From positions 46,241,806-46,305,805 of the forward strand of contig CM063106.1 of NCBI GenBank assembly GCA_031841125.1: 64,000 nt of DNA, written 5' to 3'. Positions 45,487 to 56,074 of this stretch are shown one piece after another (the first letter of the stretch is position 1; each line of letters begins with the position of its first letter). The notes beneath the pieces are model-generated. The model made no database searches. It was given only the letters and a program-made list of their open reading frames with translations, and was not told the DNA's origin. The position numbers and the translations under genes were made by a program. Source of the DNA: Acanthococcus lagerstroemiae. Lineage: Eukaryota; Arthropoda; Insecta; Hemiptera; Eriococcidae.

Positions 45487-46844
45487 TACCTTATGTAATA
45501 AAATTAATTTTCTCCCCATGGAAATGTAGTATTATAGACGAAGAAATATATTTCACTTTAGTTTGTTATTTTAGCGCATTCCTAGCAAGTCGGGGGGGGG
45601 GGCATTTACTTTCAGATTTCGATTTTTTTAGACACCCTGTCAAAGTGTCTAACAGCCATTTAAGTCATTTACTTTTAGTCATGATCATTTAAAATTTAAG
45701 AATCAGCAAATTATACTTTGAAAGAGAAAACAAAGAATTTAGAATTGGAAAATTCTGTTATAATGACCAGAGCTGCAATTTGCTTGCGCATGCATATTTT
45801 CATCTATGGCGTACAGGTATAAGTTTCAAAAGATCTTCACGAATCACAGAATTCTGAGTCAAAAATGAGCAGCACTTCATCCTGCATATTTCGCATATTT
45901 TGGCATTTACCGCACATTTTGCACCAGTTCTGCTTATTTTTAAATTTTCCTCCCCAAAAAGTTATTTTTTTTTAGTTCTGAGAATAATATCCGACTCCAA
46001 AAAAAAATTGAGAAGACTTGATGGTTAATGAATCAGTAGAAACGCTTTTAGAAAAATATGTTCTTTTGCACGTGAGATAACCTTTCTCTTGACCGCCTCG
46101 CATTCATCAATAATCAAGAAATTACGAATAGGTGCACTATATTCCGTTGTTCGAATCATAAATCTCTCGTACCAGCAGGAGGAACCATTCCTTAGTCAAT
46201 CCACCCATGTCGAGTCCCGGTTCGCCAACTAATGAAACTTTCAGCTTCTTTTTCAGGTCTCGTTGCTTATACGAAATCTGAAATAATCGAATGACGCGTA
46301 CGCGTTAGCAACTACTCGCTGATAAAATGTGTTGATCCGGAATAGAAAAACGAAATCTGAGTGAGCGTAGGTATCGGGCATCCCTCGTATCCGAACCTCA
46401 GTGTATATATCTAGGTCATAATAATGTTAGGATAAGTAAGGTAATTTAAGTTCTGAGGTTCGGGGCTTGTAAATAGTTATGTAATTGGTAAACATTAAAC
46501 GGTATTATGATTACAGTTCTATGAAAAACAGTTTATATGGAATTTTTGTAGGCTCGCAAGAGCTAATAATCGTTGCTTACATTGCAACAGGAATTTCTCG
46601 TATCGATGACGGACAATGAGTGCCGAAAAATCATACAATAATGCGTGATTGTTTCATTATATTATTCGCCTCTCGAATAGAACCGAGGTAAAGCTGGTTC
46701 AAGTTCAGGGGCGTATACGTAATCCGAAAAATCGAATGACGCGTATGTGTTAGCAAATACTTGCTGATAAAATGTGTTGGCCCGGAATAGAAAACGAAAC
46801 AATTAACCAATGTTTGATTTCTAGATAAATTCCATTTTTGACTA

Positions 46845-47945
46845 ACAGTTTACGAAAAAGCAGGTTGTGAGTTAGGAAAAATAAAAATATGGCTAAATAA
46901 AAATTCCCTCTTCCTGAACGCCGAAAAAACTAAATTTATAGCTGTCAGCTCCCAAAATAGATGTGAATTAAAAGCACACATAACAATACATAAAACCACA
47001 TGCCAAAAAAATATTATCTGTAACTGTCTAAAAATTAGCAGAGCGGACGAAATCAGATATTTGGGAATAACCATTGATAAAAATTTAAGTTGGAAAAATC
47101 ACATAAATAATCTGGCGACTAAGTTAAGAAAGCTAATATATTTTATGTGGAGGATCAAAAATATAACAAACACTACAATAAAATACAACGTGTATTACGC
47201 ACTGATACAATCAAGTCTTACTTATGGTATAATAGGTTGGGGAAGTGCGTATCAAACAACCTTACACAAAATAAAAATATTGCAAAAGAAAATCATAAAA
47301 ATCTTATTTTGCTTCGACCCGAAAACGCCGACAGCTGAAGTATTCGAAAAAACGAATTTACTTAGTTTGGATCAGCTATATATAAGAAATACACTACTGT
47401 ATATGAAAACGACAGGAGGGATCCGCTTACCGGGAAATTCAGCAATCAAAACCAGAAAAAATGCATACAATATAAGAGTTCCAAAAAAAAATACAGTAGC
47501 GGGACAACACAACTATATATATCAAGGCACAAAATACTTCAACAGTCTTCCCGAAAATGTAAAAATCGAAATAATCCAGGCAACAAATCGAAACACACAC
47601 ATTATAAAAAGAAAACTAAACCTCCTACTACGGGACCAGAAAATTATATAGACACTAGGTGGGTATACTTTTAAGGTAAGGAGTAAGAAAGGTATGGCTT
47701 ACGGTAGGGGGTGGGGGGTTTCAAAGTCTCGGGATACAAACTTTATTTAGATTCTAAGTAGCAGTTTGTACTTGAGTTTCCTTTTTTCTAATCTCATTTT
47801 CTTTAGTTATATATTTCTTTTCTCTTTTTTCTTTTCATGTACATATATTAAGTAACCAGCTATATTGTAACAAAATATTATGCCGAACCCGAAACGAGCT
47901 TAGGCTCAGTGGGCGAGGACCTAATAAATCAAATCAATCAATCAA
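46845..47945 (+). mobile_element. LINE 3' fragment inserted in the macro-repeat
   Basis: The host repeat reads TTTTTGACTAAC before it and ATAATACTCG after it, as in R3 where these are contiguous (55689-55710), so both junctions are defined. It is 5'-truncated and ends in an AATCAATCAATCAATC tail. Confidence 0.85.
46848..47651 (+). pseudogene. Jockey/CR1-like reverse transcriptase C-terminal part, frame open
   Basis: The frame is open from the truncation point to the TAG at 47649. It starts in the connection region (IKIWLNKNSLFLNAEKTKF), then YLGITIDKNLSWKNHI, then IQSSLTYGIIGWGS and LQKKIIKILF. It ends in a basic tail (IKRKLNLLLRDQK). The catalytic core, including the [YF]ADD box, is upstream of the truncation and missing, so the piece is inactive. 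The lack of stops and the sharp junctions suggest a young insertion. Confidence 0.75.
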
Positions 47946-49850
47946 TCAATCAAATCAATAATACTCGTAAATCCTCCATGTTACACAAAATACATATCGG
48001 AGCACTTTTTATGCTATTGGAAAATCATCAACCGGTATATCTCACACCAGTGGACTAATATACAGGGTAATCCAAAAGTCTTTTCACACTTTTGAGAAAG
48101 TTGTGTCCTGTGCATGTGAACCGACGACACAATAACATACACGGAAACGGAAAAAATGAGACGGGATGGTAATTATTTCATTACCGAAGTACCATCCCAC
48201 CGCAGTGTCCATTATCTGCGTAAGAAATTCGAAAGTATTACGAGTATATTCCTCTAGTTGTTTTCCGCATTTTATTTTGGTGTGAAGGGACTTTTGGACC
48301 ATGTGAAAAGACTTTTGGACCACTCTGTATAAATCTCGATAAACATAATTGGACAGTGTTGGCCATATCATGAAGGAACAACTTTGCTGTACGTCTTAAT
48401 GCAGTCTAAAGACTAGCAGTCAAGATCGGTGCATTGGGCCTTTTATTGAGGATCCGGGCCTTATTGGGCTCACCTACCTTATGCAATAAAATTAGTTTTC
48501 TCCCCATGGAAATGTAGTATCATAGACGAAAAGAAGTATATTTCACTTTAGTTTATTATTTTAGCGCATTCATAGCAACTGGGGGGGGGGGTCATTTACT
48601 TTCAGATTTCGATTTTGTTAGACACCCTGTCAAAGTGTCTAACAGTCATTTAAGTCATTTATTTTTAGTCATGGTCATTTAAAATTTAAGAATCAGCAAA
48701 TTATACTTTTAAAGAGAAAACAAAGAATTTAGAATTAGAAAATTCTGTTATAATGACCAGAGCTGCAATTTGTATGCGAATGTATATTTTTATCTGTGGC
48801 GTATAGGTATAAGTTTCAAAAGATCTTCACGAATCACAGAATTCTGAGTCAAAAATGAGTAGCATTTCATCCTGCATATTTCGCATATTTCGACATTTAC
48901 CGCATATTTTGCACCAATTCTGCTTATTTTACAATTTTCCACCACGAAAGTTATTTTTTTTAGTTCTGAGAATGATGTCCGACTCCAAAAAAAAAAAAAA
49001 AAAATTGAGAAGAATTGATGGTTAATGAATCAGAAGAAAAGCTTTTAGAAAAATATGTTCTTTTGTACGTGAGATAACCTTTTTCTTGCCGGCATCACAT
49101 TCATCAATCATCAAGAAATTACGAATAGGTGCACTACATTCTGTAGTTCGAATCAAAAATCTCTCGTACCAGCAGGAGGAACCATTCCTTAGTCAATCTA
49201 CCCATGTCGAGTCCCGGTTTGCCAACTAATGAAACTTTCGGCTTCTTTTTCAGGTCGCATTGCTTACACGTAATCTGAAATAATCGAATGACGCGTATGC
49301 GTTAGCAACTACTCGCTGATAAAATGTGTCGATCCGGAATAGATAAACGAAATCTGAGTGAGCATAGGTACCAAACCCCTTAAGTATCCGAACCTTCATT
49401 ACAATAATGTTAAGATAATTAAGGTAATTTAAGTTTCGAGGTTCGGGGTCTGTAAATAGTTAGGGGTATGGTAGCATAAAACGGCACGTGATTAGTTATA
49501 GAAAGAACATAACCATTTATATTGAATTTTTGTAGGCTCGCAAGGGCTAATAATCGCTGCTTAAATTGCAACAGGAATTTCTCGTATCGATGATGGACAA
49601 AGAGTGCCGAAAAATCATACAGTAATGCGTGATTGTTTCATTATATTATTCGCCTCTCGAATAGAACCGAGGTGAAGCTGGTTCAAGTCCAGGGGCGTAT
49701 ACGTAATCTGAAAAATCGAATGACGCGTATATGTTAGCAACTACTTACTGATAAAATGTGTTGGCCCGGAATAGAAAAACGAAATCTGAGTGAGCGTAGG
49801 TACCAAACCACTTAAGTACCCGAACCCCAGTGTATAGAGTGTGGTGCAGG
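47946..49850. repeat. Macro-repeat copy R2
   Basis: It continues the unit at ATAATACTCGTAAATCC and runs colinear with R1 and R3: GGGCCTTATTG block (48465), a 10-base G run (48581), GGTATAAGTTTCAAAAG (48806), GTACCAGCAGGAGG (49166). It ends after CCGAACCCCAGTGTATA. It carries the 265-bp MITE. It shares with R1 an ACCGAGGTGAAGCTGGTTCAAGTCC segment whose end resembles a tRNA B box. Confidence 0.8.
48063..48327. mobile_element. 265-bp MITE, copy in R2
   Basis: CAGGGTAATCCAAAAGTCTT at the left and the complement of CAGAGTGGTCCAAAAGTCTT at the right, both continuing TTCAC, flanked by TA. R1 at about 45341 has the empty site. A 95-residue minus-strand frame spans it and is shared with the R3 copy, but it runs through both termini, so I do not call a gene. 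Confidence 0.85.
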
Positions 49851-49974
49851 TCATCACACAACATAGGAAAGTCCTATAGAGCGCACTTTTTGATGTGTAC
49901 CACTGCGGATAACGTCGTAATGGTACAGATCAACACGCAACATTATGCTAGTAGTTGAAAAATTTCATCAAAAA

Positions 49975-51154
49975 TGTTTGACAAAAGAAATGCCGATAAT
50001 TTCCGGAGACTTTCAACGAAAATCTCTAGAAAAAATTTCCAATATTTCCCAAAGAATTTCATGAAAATTCATTGAAAAAATCTTTCGCTTATTTTTGAAG
50101 AGTAACAGAAACTGGGAAAAAAACGACGACGGTTTTTAAAGGATTTTATCAACAAACTTCAGATAACATGTTCTCCGAAGAAATTCATCGAAAATCTTCG
50201 GGGAAAACTTTCGGAAAAATTCTCCGATGACTTCTAACGAATATCATCGGAAATTTTTGAAAACAAATACCGATGATTTCCTAAGAATCTTTTCGAAAAT
50301 CTTGTTTTACAAAAAATTTATTCAAAAATCTTCGGTAGAATTTTTTGATTATTTTTGAAGGATTTTGTAGGAAATATTCGAGGAAAACTCAGACGGTTTT
50401 TGCAGAATTTTATCATGAAGAATTTCGTACTTCGTAGTAGGTGAAAAACTCCGAAGGTTTTTGAAAAATTGTATCAACAATCTTCAGGTAAAATGTCCTC
50501 CAAAGAATTTAATCGAAAATCGAGAAACATCTTCGGGAAAATTCTTTGATGATTAGGAATTTCATCTAAAATTTTTTGAGAAAAAATTCCGATTCTTTCC
50601 GAAGAATCTCTTCGAACATCTTTAGGAAAAATGTCCAATGTTTTCCGAAGAATTTCTTTAAAAATCTTTGGGAGAATTTTCCGATAATTTTTGAAAAATT
50701 TCATAGGAAATATTCGGAGGAACTCTGATGGTTTGAAGAATTTTATGAAAAATCATCAGATCAGAAAAAATGTTCGGTGATCTCCAAAGAAGTTCATCAA
50801 ATATCTTCGGGAAAATTTCTAACAATTTTTAAGGAATTTCGTAGGAAAATTTAGAAAAAATTTCCGATAATTTTCGACAATTCTCATAGGAAATCTTTAG
50901 AAAAATTTCCAATGATTTCCAATAAATTTCATTAAAATCCTTCGAGAAAATTTTCCGATGATTTTTGAAGAATTTCATGGAAATATTCGGGGTAAAACAG
51001 GAGTCATCGGAGAATTTTCCTAAAAATTTTCCTCGAAGATTTTTGATGAAATTCTTCGGAGAACATTTTATCTGAAGTTTGTTGATAAAATCCTTTAAAA
51101 ACCGTCGTACTTTCTTCCCAATTTCTATTATTCTTCAAAAATTAGCGAAAGATT
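49975..51154. repeat. 45-bp satellite array, block 1
   Basis: Degenerate tandem units of about 45 bp built on CCGATGATTTCCGAAGAATT / TCATCGGAAATCTTCGGG. The first about 150 bp of the block (from 50085) and the last (to 51154) are inverted copies: both contain GACGGTTTTTAAAGGATTTT and ATCAACAAACTTCAGATAA. It separates R2 from R3. Confidence 0.85.
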
Positions 51155-52287
51155 AAATTGAGAGTACGGAAAGTCGATTTTCTGTTAAAAAGCATTATGT
51201 ATAACCAGATTAACTCCAGAATTTTTGGAAATTATTTTGTGGACACGAGACGTACATCCTTCTAACTACAAGGATTCAGGGTTTCTATTTTTTTCGGCAA
51301 CAAATGTCACCCACAATAAGCACTACAAAAGTGTGCAAACTACGAAAGAATAAAAGTGGTTACACAACTTCAACGTGGCCTGTAGACCCTCTTGAGGGGT
51401 CAAAATTTTGGGCAGCGCCCTCAAATGACTTGCACAACATATCTATTTAAGAAGAACATTCCACATTAATTTTTTATTAGAAATATCTGTCTGTGTGACG
51501 CGTTTTTAAGAAAAATCTGTGATTGGTTACATAGACGACGATGGAATTTTGACCATAATTTGACAGTTTGGGGATATTAGGTATGTCAGGTTATGTATTT
51601 TGAACTCTTTGGTAGATTGACGTGATAGAAGAGATTTACACTTATCTAACAAACAAAAAAAAATGTTGTTCTAATATTCTTAGTTTTTGAGATACCAAAC
51701 GGTTACTTAAAAATTAGTTATTGGGAGAATGACCCAGGTACTTTTCTCTTAATCCAGTTTCAAAATATTTTCAATAACTGAGAGAAATATGTGTATTTAG
51801 TCGTGTCGTTCTTCTATGATGCGATCAAAAAAGTATAAGCTAGGGTTTCCGACTAAAAGAGAAAGTACTCTTAGTTTACTGTTCCAAAAGAGTACAGTAT
51901 ACTCTTGAAAATAATATGTCTGGCGAGCCTGACTTCGGAGATTCAGAAGCGACATTTACAAGATTTCTCGCTTAACAACTCCGCTTTCGGGCACGGTACT
52001 TGTTTCTGCTTGTCGTGTGTCGAATTTTTGCACCCCCGTAGAAAAACGATCTGGTACCACTGAGGAAGGGAGAGTAATTCTTAAGAGTAGCTGTAACTCT
52101 TATTCAATCTTCAATTCTCTTGTAAAAATTTTAGATAGGTGCCTGCATTATCTCGTGGATGACTTTCCGATTAAATGAAGATTGGACTCTGAAGTAGATA
52201 CTTTGTTGGATCATTTATAAATATGATAAAAGTTGTCTCAGTTTTTCCCACTTAATTTTTCCTTTGGAATGAAAAACCCATATTGTA

Positions 52288-53208
52288 CGAGGGCGGTTCA
52301 AAAAGTAATGAGAAAGACACTCTAGACCGGGGGAAAAAATCAAAAGTGGTAACACTGGGCATCTCCGTGTAAGACAAACATCTGGCTATCACCATTTCAA
52401 GTTTGAACGCAATCGGTCAACATCTCGCATGTCTGTGTCATTTTTAGTGAAGCGTGTTTGGTAATCGCCTCCAAGATTATATGTGTTTCGAAAATGGAGA
52501 AAAATTTAGAGCAAAGGTACTTATGCCATTAAATTTTGTTTAAACAAATCTGCGGCAGAATGCTACAATATGTTGAAAACAACTTATGGACAAGATACCA
52601 TGAGTAATGCATCCTTCTACCGATGGTATAACGCGTTTAAGGAGTGTAGGGAAGGCGTGCCTGACGAGCCAAAAGAGTTATTTTTTTCGACCAAGAAGGT
52701 TTTATATACCAAAATGTTGTTCCGCAAGGCCACACAGTCACAGGAGCCTATTACGAAGCGACTTTGAAAAATATGATCCTACATTTAAAAAAAAAATGCC
52801 CGAATAAAAAAGTTGAAGAAATTTTGCTCCACCATGACAATGCGCGTCCTCACGTTTCTAGCGTTGTTTCGGATTTCTTACTTCAAAAAGGCATCCAAAC
52901 CATTCACCACCCTCCATATAGTCCTGACCTCGCTCCTTGCGACTTTTGGTTGTTTCCGGAAATCAAGAAAGCTCTACGAGGACGCAGATTTGGATCAAAT
53001 CATGAGGTGATTAAAGCAGTTGAGGCGAGGTGCAAACAGCTCAGCGAAAATGGCCTGTCATTCGTGTTCGAAACATAGAAGGAACGTTGGGCAAAGTGCA
53101 TTAAACTTGAGGGGGGTTACTTTGAAATGGAACATGTAGACCTGGACGATTAAATAAATATATATATTTTTTAGAGCGTTTTTCTCATTACTTTTTGAAT
53201 CGCCCTCG
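52288..53208 (+). mobile_element. Mariner element, internally deleted, TA duplication
   Basis: CGAGGGCGGTTCAAAAAGTA at the left and its near-exact complement at the right continue through ATGAGAAA. TA is at 52286-52287 and 53209-53210. R1 near 44506 has the empty site. At 921 bp it is about 400 bp short of full length. Confidence 0.9.
52494..53152 (+). pseudogene. Mariner transposase remnant with central deletion
   Basis: From the ATG at 52494 a frameshift soon leads to NKSAAECYNMLKTTYGQDTM and SNASFYRWYNAFKECREG, the helix-turn-helix DNA-binding half. After a jump at about 52690-52800 come HDNARPHVSSVVSDFLLQKG and YSPDLAPCDFWLFPEIKKAL, carrying the second and third catalytic Asp of DD34D. 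WAKCIKLEGGYFEMEHV follows, after a TAG near 53078. The block with the first catalytic Asp is missing, so it is non-functional. Confidence 0.85.
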
Positions 53209-53666
53209 TATTTGCATATTCATGCATATTTTACAATTGTGGCGCATATTTTCGACATACTAGTTAGACTGAATTCAGTGCATAAAATATGCGCATACCT
53301 ATTTCGCACTTTTTGTGCATAAAAATTGCAGCCCTGATAATGACAAAAAATCGAAATATCAGCTTACAAGAGTCTTCGCATGTATGACATGCTCATGTGA
53401 GCCGTGTGAGACGTGATCACCATGCGCGTATTGGGGTAGGTGAGCTCAATAAGGCCCTAATTTAAGGTCTTGGCTCCCCCAAACTTTCATGTAAGTGATA
53501 TAATGTTTTTCCTTTTTTGTGTTATAGTAGTCTTCGACTGAAATATTTAAAAATTGGCTGTCTTGAAATTTTTCTATACTCCTCCACGATTCTCAAATCT
53601 AATAAAAATACCCCTTTTTCAAAACTTGATAAAGTCAGCGCACCAAAGAAGGTTAGGCCAATAACC

Positions 53667-55416
53667 TTTTTTTTTTTTTTTTTTTTTCAATTTTTTTGTC
53701 TGCCCGGGTTGATTGAAAGACCAACCATACCACGGGGCCTCCCCGTCTCCTCCCACTATTGGAGCGGGGCTCTGATGAGGGGCATGCATATTTTAATGAT
53801 ACCTCATATCACCTTATTACCCACAGAAATAGTTTTCCTGGGTAATGTGGTGATATGTCTGTCTTACCTCTACCTATCTCTATATGTAGCCTAGTATATT
53901 CTATTTATATCTTATATTATGTCTAATCCGATGTATTTTTTTTCAGCAGACACCAGCCCCGGCAGGAACAGCCGCAGTGCGGACAACAAGTTGTCCACCA
54001 CAACAGTCCCACCAAGGTCCCGGCACCCACTCTTATACTCACTGATAGGGTACATTATTTTGTTATCCATGGCTAGTATTGGCCCACCCTCAGCTGTTGG
54101 TCTTCAACGCAACATTATCAGAGGGGTGGACTCCCCCCAGCTTCACACCACGACATATGGTGTTTTCTTGTCTCGTTTTATTAGTGTCCTTTAAGAGTTT
54201 CCATAAGATATGGGTCGTGAGTTATTTTTATTATTATTATTATTATTTCCTTTCCATCAATGTAGACTACTGAGTCCCAGCACTTGTTTCAGTGGCCTCA
54301 TCTGCCCACAGCCGCCTCACACAGTCACTGATGTAAGCCCTGCAACTAGGCCTCAAGAGGTCCAGCTGCGCAGGTCGACCATCGGCAAACAGTGGACACT
54401 CCGTGAAGATATGTTCCGCAGTCTGCAGACCGCCACATCCGCATCTGTCAGACACACGTCTCTTCATTCTGAAGAGGTATGCCTTGAAGCAGCCATGACC
54501 AGTCAGTCCCTGAGCTAGGTAAAAGTCCACCCCATTGACTCCCTTCGTACTTACTATGGGAAGTAGTTTTTTGGTCCACTGGCCAGTGGGTGTATTATCA
54601 TACCATGTTTGCCAGATTTTGACGCATGACTTTCCCAACCTTCTCCTCACAACAGAGGGCTTGGATAGGGCTGGGGGTAGTTCATGCCTGTTACAATTTT
54701 GTGGAAGGGGTATTCTTTTGCGCCACGAATATGTCACAGCCGATTTTTCTATTGCCAAACGGAGGGGGAGGATACCAGAAATATTACAGGCAGTTAGGTA
54801 TGGCACAGTTCTATACAACCGGCCGCACGCAATCACCATTTTCCTGTGCATACTGTCTATTTTGTTGCGATTTGCCTCAATTCGGTGGGCGAATACTGGA
54901 CTCGAATAGGACATAATGGCATTAACAGTGCCCTCGATCATAGTCTTACGGGATTTGTTGTCGTATCCATAGGTATTATGAAATACGGACAGCAGTCGCC
55001 GAAACAGAGATTCCGATTTCTCACACATTTTATTGATGTGTGTGTCCCACCTAAGTTCGTTGTCAACAAACAACCCAAGGTATTTTATAACATTCTTACT
55101 GTCCAAAACATGCCCATTACTTAATTTTATTGCTTGTGGTTTTGGGGTGATCTTATTTTTAATGTTCCCAAAGATGATTATTTCTGTTTTTTCTTTATTA
55201 CAAGTTAGACCAGCAGCCAGGAGTGTCTCATCTATCATGTCCAGAGCTTCAGAAATGGCCTTTTCAAGTCCGTCACGAGAGTTGCCGCGCACCAACATGA
55301 TTGTATCATCCGCATAACGTGTAAGATGACGACCAGTGGTGTGCAGCCCCTCCAGGACAAAGTTGTAGCCAATATTCCAGAGCACCGGACCAAGTACTGA
55401 CCCCTGTGGGCAGCAA
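53667..55416 (-). mobile_element. R1-like LINE, 5'-truncated, inserted in R3
   Basis: The poly-T at 53667-53687 is its poly(A) tail on the minus strand. The 5' truncation lies at about 55414. In R1 the target is uninterrupted (ATAACCTAATAAGACCC at 44945). Its 3' untranslated part includes GGGGCCTCCCCG and a TTATTATTATT tract near 54228. Confidence 0.85.
54267..55416 (-). pseudogene. R1-like LINE reverse transcriptase, C-terminal two-thirds
   Basis: It is open on the minus strand to the stop at 54267. It begins within the palm at CCPQGSVLGPVLWNI, then RYADDTIMLV (catalytic YADD), KTEIIIFGN, YLGLFVDNELRWDTHI and, near the end, SDRCGCGGLQTAEHIFTECP, the Cys/His motif found at the C-terminus of R1 and jockey proteins. 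The first catalytic Asp, the endonuclease and ORF1 are lost by truncation. The apparent start codon lies in the host repeat and has no meaning. No stop interrupts it, so it looks young. Confidence 0.8.
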
Positions 55417-55809
55417 ATAAGACCCAACCTAATACCTAATAAGCCTGACCTGAAATTCGGTAAATAAAAAGTTCAGCATAGTTCAAATAGAGATTTTTGA
55501 GTAAGTTATAACTGAAATGATAATCAATTGATTTTACCAGGTTGGGTCTTATTAGGTTACATACCACTATTTTTCGTGAGTATCGCATGCGTCGGTTCCA
55601 AATTGCTCAAATTTCACTTTTCTGGTGCCGATCGTTAACCAACTACCACTACAACAATTATCCAATGTTTATTGATTTCTAGATAAATTCCATTTTTGAC
55701 TAACATAATACTCGTAAATCCTCCAAGTTACACAAAATACATAGCGGAGCACTTTTTATGTTATTGGAAAATCATCAACCGGTATATTTCGCACCAGTGG
55801 ACTAATATA

Positions 55810-56074
55810 TAGGGTAGTCCAAAAGTCTTTTCACACTTTTGAGAAAGTTGTGTCCTGTGCATGTGAACCGCCGACACCATAACATACACCGAAACAGAAA
55901 AAATGAGACGGGATGGTAATTATTTCATTACCGAAGTACCATCCCACCGTAGTGTCCTTTACCTGCGTAAGAAATTCGAAAGTATTACGAGTATATTCCT
56001 CTAGTTGTTTTCCGCATTTTATTTTGGTGTGAAGGAACTTTTGGACCATGTGAAAAGACTTTTGGACCACTCTG
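55810..56074. mobile_element. 265-bp MITE, copy in R3
   Basis: It has the same length, termini and position in the unit as 48063-48327, with few differences. It was therefore probably inserted before R2 and R3 were separated and after the split from R1. Confidence 0.85.

Larger units (their letters stand above)
42447..46844. repeat. Macro-repeat copy R1
   Basis: It starts AATTGAGAGTACGGAAAGTC and is colinear with R3 (51155-57338) apart from insertions. From about 45231 it is also colinear with R2 (47946-49850). It is non-coding. Copy-specific insertion: refrain element D (43192-44115). It shares refrain element F (44736-45486) with R3. It lacks the mariner, the 265-bp MITE and the LINEs of the other copies. 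From about 46797 it restarts with the ACCAATGTTTGATTTCTAGA segment of the unit, which is the left stub of R2. Confidence 0.85.

Noticed and set aside
46673..46740. tRNA-like string (GGTTCAAGT(T/C)C) in R1 and R2
   Set aside because: The B-box match is fair but no A box or cloverleaf arms could be paired upstream; R3 lacks it.
48084..48371. 95-residue minus-strand frame conserved between 48084-48371 and 55831-56118
   Set aside because: It spans a 265-bp MITE and its flanks, including both terminal repeats. Conservation follows from duplication of the macro-repeat, not from coding selection.
49975..51154. Frames of 60-76 residues rich in Phe, Ile and Lys in both satellite blocks
   Set aside because: The 45-bp repeat keeps frame by chance; the sequence drifts without codon pattern.
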